Under the pieces are notes generated by a model that was not told where the DNA came from, did no database searches, and saw only the letters and a program-made list of their open reading frames with translations. Positions 22,376 to 33,684 of a stretch of DNA of 64,000 nt are shown here, piece after piece (position 1 is the first letter of the stretch; each line of letters opens with the position of its first letter). The position numbers and the translations under genes were made by a program. Source of the DNA: Chelydra serpentina (lineage: Eukaryota; Chordata; Testudines; Chelydridae); contig JBAIAC010000018.1 of assembly GCA_037349315.1 (NCBI GenBank), positions 5,456,001-5,520,000 on the forward strand, written 5' to 3'.

Positions 22376-24459
22376 CTGCCCTAAATTGCTTATATTTTTG
22401 GCACCAAAGTCAATGGGAGTAAAATGAGGGAAAGGGTCCTATAGCAGATAATTATAAATGAGTCAGCGACATTTGGGTATGGGTCTAGGTGTCGGGGAGA
22501 GAAGACAACAAAGGGAAAATTTCCCTTTAGTGAGTATCACTTACATTATGTGATGTTATTTTAAATTTTGCTACCTTTAAAACTGCCAATGGAGACACAA
22601 CTGCTAGTCTGTAATTAGCATCAGAACCGTATGCAAGATCTTGTAACAGTAGCCACTGGAGTCAATGACTACTGAGCCCTGCCATGCGACAGGAGTATAA
22701 ACCTTTTGTAACCCTGATCCACACAGAAGACTGGGGCTACAAAATACATACATCAGTCTCTTCCAGCATGTGCCACACCTTTGTTACAGTTTAGCTGGAA
22801 TGCACGCAAAAGTTACAAGAAAATAAAGAAACTTAGGGGACATCTAATACTTCAATGAAAGACACATGGCACAGCTGCAGTTGGCCAGGGTCAGCTGACT
22901 CAGGCTCTGGGGCTAAAATTTGCAACGTAGAGGTTAGGGTTTGGGCTGGGCCCGGGCTCTGAGATCCCCCACAAAGGGTGGGGAGACACAGGCTCTGAGA
23001 CGGGGTTTTTTATTGCAGTGTAGATAGAGGCAAATAAAGCACTGTCGTAAACAGGTTCAATTCCATGGAATTCTGAATTTGGTCCCTTGTACCTAACCTC
23101 AAAATTGTTACCCAATACTAGACTACATACCCAAATGCTCGACCCCTCCCCCCCATCAAAAAATACCCTGCCCAGTGATAACCCCAAAATACCCACCCTG
23201 CCATCAGGGAGTGCAAACCAAAGGCAGAGAGATCAGATAAGCCTCCAAACCTAAACAAGCTAGGAAAACATCTTGGGTCTCCCAATCTGGGCTGGGAATC
23301 TAACAAGAACAGCATCAGTCATATTTTAGCATTGCTTCATCTGATCTCTGCAGAACCAAGAGTCATGAAAATAAAACATTAATCATGAAAACAGTTTTGA
23401 GTTAAGTTTTGAGTGAAGCTTTGAGGGAAATTGTCCTTGTGAGGTATTTTATTTGAAATGATTCACTGATCCCTACTAAGTACCAATTAAACATTTTCTA
23501 TAAATAATTTATATCAAAATGTTTTTGCCAAGGAAAACTTGGGGTCTGCATAAACAAATTTTCATGATATCTGCTTTCCTAAAAAAAGTCTGATATTTTG
23601 TGTCTGAAAACTAAAAAAATGGGCAGTAGGTTTCAGCCAAAAATGTTTTAAGTTTTTCAATAAAAGTTTTCAGTTTTTTAGTTGCCAAAAACTGGGTGGG
23701 GGAAAAAGTGATTTTTCAGATTTTTGATGGAAAATTTAAATTTTCAACTGGAAATTTAAACAAAAATGATTTTTCTGTCACAATTTTCCATGGGAAAAAC
23801 CCACAATTTTCCATCCAACTCTAATACCTAGCCATTGTTGTTCTAATTCAAGTTGGGCTGATCCAGAACTCTTATTCAGAATCTTTTTGAAAGAACTATT
23901 GAGGTTGTTTCATTAGCCCAAATGTTTCCAATAGCTCTATGATCAGTGGACTTTCTAATTAAAGTAGATCCAATGCACTGTATTTATTTCCACACTATCT
24001 TCAATTTGATGTTATTTCTCCCACTGAAGCTTTTATCTTAAATGAGGGATCATATTTCCCACTGCTACAGCAAGAATCCCCTCACATATTTTGTAATTTA
24101 ATAACAGAAACAGTGAACATCCATGTTTGTCACAGCCCAAAGAACAAACACCCTGCAGAGGCCATGTAAGGCCTTTCTTAATCACCTTTCTTAAACACTG
24201 CATAATAGTTTGAATCACCAGCCTGCTGAAAGGTAACAAAGAATGAGAGAACATAACAGCCATTTCATGCCCCAGATTTAACAGCAAATACAGCATAACA
24301 TACCCCACTACTAGCAATGTTCCCATTTTAGGTTCATATTTTGCTGTCTCCTGAATGAGTCTCAGATTTACTTTTCATGTAATACTCACTAGGGAGGCTT
24401 GTGATATGACTCCACTGAGTTGATCTCTAAATGACTGCCAGAACAACTGAGGGCACTCA
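22376..24459. other. Mostly featureless; MITE-like and AT-rich remnants
   Basis: The segment 22,868-23,025 (CAGCTGACTCAGGCTCTGGG ... TTTTATTGCAGTGTAGATAG) resembles a decayed MITE with TCTACAC-type ends. The segment 23,500-23,830 is an AT-rich repeat of the same style as 6265-6640. No gene is seen. Confidence 0.4.
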
Positions 24460-24753
24460 GGGCTGGTCTACATTACCCACCGATTCGGCGGGTAGCAATC
24501 AATCTTTCGGGAATCGATTTTTCGCGTCTAGCGTAGATGCGATAAATTGATCCCCGATCGCTCACCTTTCGACTCCAGTAATCTACCCCAATGAGAGGTG
24601 GAAGCGGAGTTGACGGGGGATCGGCAGCAGTCGACATTGTGGTATCCTCACGGTGAGGTAAGTCGAGCGAGGTACATCGACTTCAGCTACATTATTCCGG
24701 TAGCTGAAGTTGCGTACCTTACAGCGACCCGCACCCCTAGTGTAGACCTGGCC
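24460..24753. mobile_element. Harbinger-like MITE with 3-bp TSD
   Basis: The ends GGGCTGGTCTACA and TGTAGACCTGGCC are inverted repeats, and TCA is duplicated at 24,457-24,459 and 24,754-24,756. An internal hairpin (CGACTTCAGCTACATTATT facing GTAGCTGAAGTTGCG) is shared with the MITEs at 30,243 and 47,008. The ORF across it is not a gene. Confidence 0.85.
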
Positions 24754-25057
24754 TCAGCATCTAAACCTGAGTCCTATTATGGATTCTACTCTTACAAAAC
24801 TGATACCCTGGGTCCCACTGGAAGGTGAAAAATAGCCTTGGCAATATATTTTGACCAGCCCTGATTCTGGGGAGTGCTGTTGACATGGATTTAAACCTGT
24901 TAAGTAGTTTTGGCTGGAAGTGGCCTAAATTACACAGAATTGGTCCCTGTGTAATCTGCACCATTTGCAGGGGAAATGGATAAAGTTTTTGAAAATGACC
25001 GAGACAGGATCTGGAGTATTCTCCCCCAGCTTTATTTGAAACATCTGCTTTTCGGTA

Positions 25058-25397
25058 TACAGTAGAATCCCAGAGTTATGAAACCAGAGTTATGAAACTG
25101 ATCAGTCAATCACACACCTCATTTGGAACTGGAAGTACACAATCAGGCAGCAGAGACCAAAAAAAGCAAATACAGTACAGTACTGTGTTTAAAGTAAACT
25201 ACTAAAAAATAAAGGCAAAGTTTAAAAAAAGACTTGGAAAGGTAAGGAAACTGTTTCTGTGCTGGTTTCATTTAAATTAAGATGGTTAAAAGTACACATT
25301 TTTCTTCTGCCTTGCCTAATAAAGTTTCAAAGCTGTATTAAGTCGATGTTCAGTTGTAAACTTTTGAAAGAACAACCATAACATTTTGTTCAGCTTT
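25058..25397. mobile_element. Possible mariner/pogo-type MITE, right end lost
   Basis: The left end TACAGTAGAATCCCAGAGTT is followed by a repeated 'ccagagttatgaaac' block and A-rich sequence. The family style suggests a Tigger/pogo derivative, but the complementary right end is not present. Confidence 0.4.
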
Positions 25398-26519
25398 GAT
25401 CGCTTTCAGCCCCCACTCAGGAAATATTCAATCTTTCATTCCCCTCTCCAAAACCAAATGTCACCCCTTTCCCTCCCCACCTGACCTCAAATCTAATTTC
25501 ATTTCTAGCCCCCCCATACAGACACTTCTCCAATCTAGTTCCAATTCTTTCCTTCTACCAAACACCTTCTTATAGCTAATCCTGTCATCATCTTATACGG
25601 TTCTTTGACTGCTCACTCATAAACTTCCATATACCTGATCTGGGAGTGGGTAGGTTTGGGGGGGATTGTAAAATCCCGCCCTGGGACTAGTGTATGAATT
25701 ACATCAATCCATTCATTACGGAGAGGAACAGTAACATAAGACAAGATACCATTCCATGCTTTTCCTCTTCATCTCCCCCTCTCCCCCCCCACCCAGCACC
25801 CCTCACACACCTGTTAATGCTGCTCTATTTAAAGCACAGGTCATGGTTGAGTGTGGTGTTGATTGTAATATCAGAGGCGATACAACTTCTGCCTCCCTCC
25901 ATCTTCTTTTCAATTTGCTGCCACCCTAGCAACAGCTGGTGGTTGGGTGGTTGCATTTTTCTAACATATTCTAACATATTCTCTATTTGGCCTGAGACAT
26001 CAGAGAAATAGATCATAAATCAACCAATCCTCCCTCTTTTTCCTCTTCTCCCCATCATTCTCCCTTCTAGTCTCCTTGACAACAGGATAAGTCAAGACCC
26101 ACCCTTCCTCTTCCTTTATTCCCTCCCACCCCCGTACCCACCCCCAGTGGGAATGTGACATCTGAAATGGCATTACCCCTTGAAATGATTTTGCCCAAGG
26201 TCATATAGGCAGAGAGTAGCAGAGAGAGAGGAACTGAACTGAGTTCTCCCGCCTCATACTCCTGAAATCGATCCTAAAAGAAGCCGGTGGGAGTCTGGCA
26301 TCAGGGGTAAGGCACACTCTTGGATGATTTTGTGACACATACGTAAAGCCAACAGAACATGAAGTTGACTTCATTTTTAAAAAGTAAGAAGATATAGTAC
26401 AATTACAGATTGCTGTCTCTGGGATCTCACCACTATCTAAACCAAAACTGATAAGGAAAAGGCCGAGCTAGAGCTAGGAAATGATATAGACGAGTTCTCA
26501 TTGTATTTTGCCCATGATA
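25398..26519. other. No feature seen
   Basis: C-rich and AT-rich noncoding sequence; contains a short tandem TTCTAACATA doublet near 25,960-25,980. Confidence 0.5.
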
Positions 26520-26660
26520 AAACAATAATACTTTGCACTTAAATAGCACTTTTCACCCAGAGAGCTCAAAACTCTTTGTGAAGATGAGACCAATTTCACA
26601 GATAGAGAAACTGAGGCAGAAGAGATGAAATGTCTTGAAGGTGACACAGGCAGTTAGTGA
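26520..26660 (+). repeat. MIR/L2-like fragment
   Basis: The text 'aatttcacagatagagaaactgaggca' followed by 'ggtgacacaggcagttagtgag' is the conserved style of old MIR/L2 elements shared by amniotes. Confidence 0.6.
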
Positions 26661-28740
26661 GAAAGCAGGGTATACATCCCAAGTGTCCCAACACACTCCT
26701 GTACTCTGTCCACCAGGCCATGTATCTGTACTGATTTCCCACCGGCTGTATGAACTGTCTTTTGCAGGCGGCATCTGTGGTTCTTTCTGTGCTATGCTTT
26801 TGAAACATTATAGGGATGTCTACCTCTGTATCAGTTTTATAACAATGTCTGTCCTTAGAGTTGTTGCATGCCCCCATTTCATTGTTTGTCTTTGTCTTCC
26901 TTAGAGATCAAAACTACTGCAAATAGCAAAATAAACTCCTGAGTGAGTATAAGGGTAATACTGGAAATGTCAACTCTACAATGGCCCATACAGGATTGTT
27001 AGACTATTCCCTCCTTCCTCGTCCACTTCCTGCGTAGGAAAATAGGAAATTGCTTTTTGACTTCCAGAGTGAGATGGAGTGGATGAGGTGGCTACAGGAC
27101 ATTACACCCATTACGGGATCTGAACATTTTCTGATGAAACCGCATGCAGTTTAATGGCTCCTAAAGTAATATACATTAGGATAATTTAGAAGTGAACAGA
27201 CATTAGCTGTAAAGCATTGTTGTGTCACAGAAGCACTTTAGTCCTTAGTTAAAATATATTCTGAAATGTTTAAAAAGCTGGAAATATTAGCAGAGTGTAC
27301 ATGAAAAACCCCTCATTTACTAATCTTACTGTAATGACTACATGAGTCTAAATTATGGTTCATTTGGCCCATGGGGAGAGTGAATGTGATGGCCCAGAGC
27401 TGTTGAAACACTAAAGACCTGCCATACGAAAAGCCAACACTACCTGAGCTGAAGCCAGCTTCCTCAGTTTGTCACTCACAAACAGATAGACTGCAGTTGT
27501 AATTCATGTCATTTTATGATGTTTCATGGAACATTTGGCCATTATTACATTTATGATGCAATGAAATAGATCATAAAGTGTTGTAAATTGTTGTGAACAA
27601 AAGCCATGTTCCTCCTTGCAATGGATACTTTAGACTCAATCAATATGTTGGTGGGCTGAATTGAAACTCAAATTGAATCCATATATTTTACTTTTTATTC
27701 ACCCAGTGACAAAGCCCACATCTCTAAACCCCCTCCCCAACCCCCACCCCCCCACCCCATGCTATGGACTGAAAGAGCGTAGGCTTGTCATGAGGCCTAC
27801 CGGTCTTTTCCTGTTCAATCCCTCGTGCTCAGGCAACCTGAATAAGATCAACTAGAAATATCAATGATCCATGCAAATCCATACTGGAAGCTTGGAGGAG
27901 TTTGAAAAGTGTTTCAAACGTGAGCATCGCTAAATGGGCACTTTTGTCAGCTTGTGAAGTAGTGCATGAAAATGCTGAGGGAAATGAACCTTATTCACTA
28001 TATAAACATATTCTTAATCACTGATATTTAAAGTGGGGTCAGAGGAGTGACTGCAACATATACCTGAATTAGGTTTGATCTAGTTGACTCCAAATCAATA
28101 GCAGTGAAGCAACAGCAGCACAGGCTGTACCAGCCCAGAAGGGATGCTGAGTTGGTGGCCCAGACTGCCATTCGTGCGGTCACAGCTTCACTGCTGCTAC
28201 TGTTGTTTGAGCTAGCTAGATCAAAGCTACCCCAGGTATGTCTAGAGGTGCTGTGGTCGTATCTGGGGTTTCACCTTAGACATACCCTAAAACTGAACAA
28301 GTGTGAGCCAATGAGTTCATCTTTGTTATTAAAATCCCTTGCTTACGCTAAGAAGTTAGGGCCTCCCCATTCCCCTATTTTCAACCCACAGGATTGGGGA
28401 GCCATAAGTTAGCTAAAGTTCATCTTTGCCCCTCACACTATTATATTTGTGCCAAGCTGTGCTTGGCTGTCTGGAGGACCTGGAGTTTAATGTACACACA
28501 TTAAGTGCACACCTAAGGAAATGCACTCCTCATGGGCACAAAACTAATTCAGCTTTACAGTCAACTATCTAGTCCTTTCAATTGCTCTCTTGCTCAGACA
28601 TTATTCATAATATTTTGGGAAACCCAGGGGTCTGGGAATCCTCCTGTGCCTGTTTTATTTTCCACCAAAATGCCTCCCGGTGAAGTGGAATGCATGGCAG
28701 GATTTGGAACCAGGACATCCTAAGTTCCATTCTCACTCTT
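26661..28740. other. No gene; one MITE-like remnant
   Basis: Noncoding. The part 28,090-28,290 ends in 'cttagacatacccta' and contains 'aggtatgtctaga', resembling eroded Harbinger-type MITE ends. Borders are not clear. Confidence 0.4.
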
Positions 28741-29015
28741 AGAATCATAGAATATCAGGGTTGGAAGGGGCCTCAGGAGGTCATCTAGTCCAATCCCCGA
28801 CTAAATCATCCCAGCCAGGGCTTTGTCAAGCCTGACCGTAAAAACCTCTAAGGAAGGAGATTCCACCACCTCCCTAGGTAACCCATTCCAGTGCTTCACC
28901 ACCCTACTAGTGAAAAAGCTTTTCCTAATATCCAACCTAAACCTCCCCCATTGCAACTTGAGACCATTACTCCTTATTCTGTCATCCACAGAGCCAGTTA
29001 TATCATCTTCCACTT
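28741..29015 (-). mobile_element. CR1 LINE 3' end with ORF2 C-terminus
   Basis: The left edge AGAATCATAGAATATCAGGG is the complement of the young-type CR1 tail. It runs through the 3' UTR into about 65 codons of the ORF2 C-terminus on the minus strand (the [20 protein letters not shown] block), matching 3130-3309. Confidence 0.92.
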
Positions 29016-29079
29016 ACTGTTCTAATAATTGAGTGCACTTCAAAAAACGTAACCAGCGAGGCCTCACTATACCCCCCAA

Positions 29080-29164
29080 GGAATAGGGAAGGTAAATTAT
29101 CACCCCCTATTTTATAGATGGGTTTAGGTGAGCTATAGAAAGCTTGAGTAACTTGTCCAAGGTC
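29080..29164 (+). repeat. MIR/L2-like fragment
   Basis: Contains 'ctattttatagatgggtttaggtgag' followed by 'agtaacttgtccaaggtcagacag', the conserved MIR/L2 style, squeezed between two CR1 fragments. Confidence 0.5.
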
Positions 29165-29465
29165 AGACAGGAAGTTTGTGGTCATCTACTCTGACCTCCA
29201 GCATACCACAGGCCACAGAACCTCACCCATCCACTCCTGCAATAGGCCCGTAACCTCTGGCTAAGTTACTGAAGTCCTAAAATCATGATTTAAAGACTTC
29301 AAGTTACAGAGAATCCACCATTTATTCCAGTTCAAACCAGCAAGGGACTCATGCCCCACACTGTAGAAAAAGACCAAAAAAAACCCCAAAACCCAGGGTT
29401 TTTTCAAATCTGACTTGGGGGAAAATTCCTCCCTGACCCAAAATATGGCGACCATATTGTCTCTC
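29165..29465 (-). mobile_element. CR1 LINE 3' UTR fragment (older subfamily)
   Basis: Carries the same 3' UTR blocks as 20,116-20,569, including 'catctactctgacctccagca', 'aaagacttcaagttacagag' and 'aaatatggcgacca'. The interior has an A-rich tract near 29,370. Confidence 0.82.
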
Positions 29466-29636
29466 AAAGCAATTGCTTCAAATCTCTCTACATACTGCAG
29501 CTGTGTCATCTGTACATCAGGGTTCACAGTGCCTACTCACATTTTTAAAGGACTTGGAGATCTACAGAAGATAAAGCAGAATGTAAATGCAAAGTATTAT
29601 TCTTATCAGACATTTTTCACATGGAGTCATTAACAC

Positions 29637-30125
29637 TAGAGCTGACTGGAAAAGAGAATTTCCCTCATGCAAAAACATCTTTCCAGGATGAAAAATTCCA
29701 AAACATTCTATTTTGAGAGAACAAACAGATCTTTTCACATTGGTCCTGGCTGCCCATCACCCCAGGCAGCTGCAACCTGGAGAGCTGTGGAGGACAGGAC
29801 GGGCAGCTGCTCCAGGAAGTCGGGGATCCTGCTTCCTGGGCAGCTGCCTCCAAGGAGCCTTTTGCCAGGAGCATCAGGAAACCCCAGAAAGCAACTGTCC
29901 AGGGATTTGGGGAACCAGCCGCTGCCTCCTACTGCCCAACATCCCAGGAAGGCAGCTGTGTGGGGAGTTGGGCAGCCCAGAGCCTGGGCTGGCCAGCCTG
30001 CCTGCCTTGGTTCTGTCACAAATTTTGTCAGAATCAACACATTCCTATGCAATGTTTCAATGAAGTTGAATCGGCATTTTCCAATGGAAAAGTGTCCTGT
30101 TGGAAAATTTTCAGCCAGCTCTAAT
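29637..30125. repeat. Interspersed repeat with AGAGCTG...CAGCTCT-like ends
   Basis: The stretch begins AGAGCTGACTGGAAAAG and ends TTTTCAGCCAGCTCTAATT, giving weakly complementary ends around a GC-rich core with repeated 'ggcagctgc' motifs. Related GC-rich text lies at about 44,800-45,560. The ORFs of 105-153 codons here are composition artefacts. Confidence 0.5.
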
Positions 30126-30242
30126 TAACCCACAAAAAAGTTCAGTGACTTGGCTGTGAGACCCTGGGTGGTATTTTCAAAGGCACTCACCACTGACCTC
30201 TTGAAAATCCTACTCTCTGTTCCGAGTTGGATTTAGAACTAA

Positions 30243-30528
30243 GGGTATGTCTATACTTACCCGTTGCGTCGGAGGCGCGGGATCGATGTTCTGGGTTCGA
30301 TTTATCGCGTCTTGTCAAGACGCGATAAATCGAACCAGGAAGTGCTCCCTCGTCGACGCTGGTAATCCAGCTCGACGAGTGGAGTAGGCGGAGTCGACGG
30401 GGGGGCCTGCGCGCCGCGTCTGGACCACAGGTAAGTTCGAACTAAGGTACTTCGACTTCAGCTACGTTATTAACGTAGCTGAAGTTGCGTATTTTAGTTC
30501 GACAGGGGGGGTTAGTGTAGACCTGGGC
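30243..30528. mobile_element. Harbinger MITE, TAA target duplication
   Basis: The ends GGGTATGTCTATAC and GTGTAGACCTGGGC are flanked by exact TAA at 30,240-30,242 and 30,529-30,531. It contains a perfect 20-bp hairpin (GGTTCGATTTATCGCGTCTT, 3-base loop) and a second hairpin in 'cgacttcagctacg'. It is closely similar to the MITE at 47,008-47,304, which points to recent spread. Confidence 0.93.
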
Positions 30529-30534
30529 TAAGTT

Positions 30535-30835
30535 ACAATTCTGTGCCTATCATTTTCTTGATGTGCGACACTGACTAAGTCACTTTGCCTCTGTTAATTC
30601 ATCTGCAAAAAGGTGCTATTCACATATCCCCCTCCTTTATAAAGGGCTTATGGTGAAATAATGAAGTGTGTAAGTGAGGCTCTGTGGTCTTGCTGGTTAG
30701 GCATTGATTGAGAGGCAAGAGTACTAGGCAATTATTTACTCTTTGACCTTGGGCAAAAATCAGGTAAACGCTCTTTCTCCTTATCTGTCAGACAGGGATA
30801 ATACTTATTTACCTACCTCACTAGGGGTAACATAG
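30535..30835 (+). repeat. MIR-like SINE sequence, two adjacent pieces
   Basis: Pieces at 30,540-30,640 and 30,680-30,835 have the MIR order: 'tctgtggtcttgctggttagg', 'tctttgaccttgggcaa', 'ctccttatctgtcagacagggataata', 'acctacctcactagg'. Confidence 0.7.
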
Positions 30836-32454
30836 GGGATGTTTACAAAATTCTTTGAAAAGCTAAAGTTATATCATATGGAATAATTAAATTAGTCTCA
30901 TCTGTCCTTTGTAGCTTGGGAGAGGACTGAGCATGTATCCCTCCCTCTATTCTAGGCCAACTGCTTCCCAGAGCCCTGGGAGGAGGAGGAGATACTCTAT
31001 TTTTAGAGAAGGAATGACATGGTGAAATGTTTGGCAAAAACATTTTCTGCAGAGAAAGAAACAAACTGAGAGAAAAGGTACCCAAAGTAGCAATGGAGCT
31101 TTTCCAGGGCAAGTTTCAAATAAGTCTCCACAGAGCCACTGATTAAAATGAAGGCAGTTGGTATAGAGATCTTCTTCCTCAAGGCAGATACTGTCCACAT
31201 AAATGTCAAAAATACATCATTGTTTTTTTAAAATCAAGTGAGTCAGTCACTTCATGCCTTTCCACTTTCAGGCTCTGATCCTGTAAAGCCTTATGCATGT
31301 GCTTAACTTCACTCATTCTGAGTAGTCCCACTGACTTCAATAAGACTCTTTTGTGTGGGTGAAATTATGTATGTTGCATACCTGTTTATAAGGGTGGAGC
31401 CTTAATTATTAATGATACTTTCATAGTATTCCATTAAATGTGTATACAGTGTGTGCATATGTATGTACATTCATATACAAAGGCATAAAGTGTAGACAGA
31501 CATTATGCCAGTTTTAATCACTCATTCAACACTAGTTCAAATCCACATTGCTAGAGAAATAGAGGCAGTATTAGAATTTATAAGTACTATCAGAAGGAAT
31601 TTAAAAAAAAACACACCACACTATAGCTTTCCACAGCACACATTTTAAAAAGCTGCTTTGCATATTGCTTTAAAAAAAAAAAGCTGGCATAAAATATTCA
31701 ATAATTTTAGATATTTTTCCCCACAAAGAAATGGGAGTAAACAAATTATTTGCAATCATCCTTAATTCCATTGCTGGCCCTGCCTACCTAAGGTGATCAC
31801 AATGTGCGGGTAGCAGATTGCTGTCTGGCACCCTTTTAACATTTGTCCTTGGGGAACAGTGAATGATATGCCCCAGTCTCATTCAGCAAGTGATACATGG
31901 AGATGCATAGAGGATCTCTGATGATGATGTTGCCATTGGATGTACACCATTGTGCCTGTATCGCTGTTAACATTTGGCATGAACATCATATACCGGAAGG
32001 GCTGATTGTGATGTCTTCTTTTTTGCTATGAGAGAGCAAGCTAATTATGACCTGGTTTTAATTATAGACAACAATTATATGCAAATGTCATACAGTGCAA
32101 TGGGGATGATATCTCTGACCTGCCAATAAAAGACAACGCGCTGCGCCAATTAGTATTCCTTTGACTTTGTTGTTTCACAAATAGAGTAGGAGAGGGAAAA
32201 GCTGTTCTTCCCACCTTCCTGTCCTCCTCCCAGCTCCCTCCCTAAGGGAAGTAGCATTAATAGCTCACTGATTAATCACAGTTTACTCAGTGCCGCTGCA
32301 AACAGTGGACAAAACAATAATAATCTTTTTGCCTTATCTAGGGCTTTACATCAGTAGTTCTCAACACACTTTACAAAGACAAATAGGTTATCATTACTCC
32401 CATTTTACAGGTGGGGGAACTGTGACAAAGAGAAACAAAGGCATGGGCACACTG
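30836..32454. other. No gene; small repeat remnants
   Basis: Noncoding. The part 31,272-31,345 ('ctgatcctgtaaagcc ... tgagtagtcccactgactt') looks like half of a fossil palindromic repeat. The part 32,370-32,430 ('cattttacaggtgggggaactg') is MIR/L2-like. Confidence 0.45.
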
Positions 32455-32457
32455 TAA

Positions 32458-32665
32458 GGCCTGGTCTACACTAGGACTTTATGTCGAATTTATCAGCGTT
32501 AACTCGATTTTACCCTACACCCGTCCACATTAGGAAGCTATTTATTTCAACATAAATGGCTCTGTAATTCGATTTCTGTACTCCTCCCTGACGAGGGGAG
32601 TAGCGCTAAATTCGACATGGCCATGTCGAATTCATGGTACTGTGGACGGAATTCGACGCTAATAG
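32458..32665. promoter_or_regulatory. Left terminal and subterminal region of the Harbinger element
   Basis: Starting with the 16-bp inverted terminal repeat, this region has repeated motifs of the type GTCGAATTTA, ACTCGATTTTA, ATTCGATTTC and AATTCGACG. The right end (about 37,130-37,317) has the same motif style and a mirrored 'gctatcccacag' block near 32,674. Harbinger Myb-like proteins and transposases bind such subterminal sites in known systems; assignment here is inferred. Confidence 0.6.
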
Positions 32666-32755
32666 CTCCGGGAGCTATCCCACAGCGCACCACTCAGTGG
32701 ACGCTTAGGACAGCAATCCGTACTTGGATGCTCTGACCTGCCACTCAGGAAGGCT

Positions 32756-33158
32756 ATGACGGAGAGAGGATACAGCCGGGATGCAACGCAGTGCCGCGTG
32801 AAAATCAAGGAGCTGCGACAGGCGTACCAGAAGACCAAAGAGTCCAACGGACGCTCCGGATCGCAGCCACACACTTGCCGTTTTTACAAGGCACTGCATG
32901 CTATGCTCGGTGGTGCTGCCACCACTACCCAACCAGTGTCCGTGGACTCCGATGACGGGGTCTTATCTACGGCCACGTCGTCGGAGGTTTTCGCGGATGG
33001 TGAAGATGAGGAAGGAGAGGAGGAGGACAAGGCAGTCGACAGCGCTTTCAATGCTGATTTCCCCGACAGCCAGGATCTATTCATCACCCTGACTGAGATC
33101 CCCTACGAACCCTCCCAAGGCAGCATCCCTGACCAGGAACCAGGCGAAGGATCAGCAG
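32756..33158 (+). CDS. Harbinger Myb/SANT-like DNA-binding protein, exon 1
   Basis: Exon 1 encodes 134 codons and part of the next. The first 50 residues match the second half of the Myb/SANT-like (trihelix-type) domain seen in Harbinger accessory proteins (ATQCRVKIKELRQAYQKTKE, then TCRFYKALHAML). They are followed by an acidic linker (DGEDEEGEEEDKA, near residues 82-94). In the family this protein brings the transposase to the nucleus and to the transposon ends. The first helix with its conserved Trp residues is not found upstream: the frame is open from 32,666 but shows no Myb-like sequence, so I infer an N-terminal deletion and ATG 32,756 may be only an internal Met. The exon ends at a good donor, GCAG/GTCAGT, at 33,158/33,159. 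Read through instead, the frame stops at 33,193. Confidence 0.8.
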
Positions 33159-33174
33159 GTCAGTGTTTCAAACA

Positions 33175-33180
33175 TTTATT
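33175..33180 (-). terminator. Poly(A) signal AATAAA for the antisense ORF
   Basis: AATAAA on the minus strand about 90 bases downstream of the TAG of the antisense ORF. Confidence 0.5.
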
Positions 33181-33270
33181 TGGAATACAATAGGCATGGT
33201 GTATAAGCACTGTGTTTGTATTGCTTAATTGGCCTTAGGCGCTTCAGTTATGGGTCGTTTTCCAGTGTAA

Positions 33271-33561
33271 CTACTCGAAACGTCTGTCAATATGTATGGG
33301 GATAGAGGAGAAATCCCCATCGGAGATCTTCGCGAAGCTCTCCTGGAGGTACAGTGAAAGCTTTTGTATCAGGTTCGCAGGGAGAGCGGCCTTATTGTCT
33401 CCTCCATGGTAGGATACTTTCCCGCGCCATGCAAGCTGCAGGTACTCTGGTATCATTGCCTTGCATAGCATGGCTGCATACGGCCCCGGGGCTTGCTGGC
33501 ATTGACGCAGCATGAGGTCTTTCTCTGTCTCCGTAATCCTCATCAGAGTGATATCAGTCAT
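33271..33561 (-). CDS. Antisense ORF of 96 residues nested in the Harbinger intron, function unknown
   Basis: I do not recognise this protein. It is a complete ATG-to-TAG ORF with balanced, protein-like composition and no low-complexity runs. It begins MTDITLMRITETEKDLMLRQ, has a central PGPYAAMLCKAMIPEYLQL segment and ends IPIHIDRRFE, with amphipathic helices likely in the N-terminal half. The ATG has a good context (GGACACCATGA). About 90 bases past the stop, the minus strand carries AATAAA (33,175-33,180), so a short transcript could end there. It lies opposite the intron of the Myb-like gene and between the element's ends, so it would travel with the transposon. It may be a third element gene, a captured host exon, or a chance ORF in a CpG-rich region. 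I see no membrane segment or signal peptide. Confidence 0.5.
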   Translation of the reverse strand: MTDITLMRITETEKDLMLRQCQQAPGPYAAMLCKAMIPEYLQLAWRGKVSYHGGDNKAALPANLIQKLSLYLQESFAKISDGDFSSIPIHIDRRFE

Positions 33562-33684
33562 GGTGTCCTGGTTTGAATGAGTGGTTTCTTTAGTATAGTG
33601 AATTCTTCATTTTCCCTTTAAAGAAAGACACCCGGCGGTTTCCATCCACACGGGGGGGGAGGGAGTTGGGAGGCTAACCATTGA

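Noticed and set aside
29667..30128. 153-codon plus-strand ORF and 105-codon minus-strand ORF
   Set aside because: The GC-rich repeat core gives open frames on both strands; no motif.
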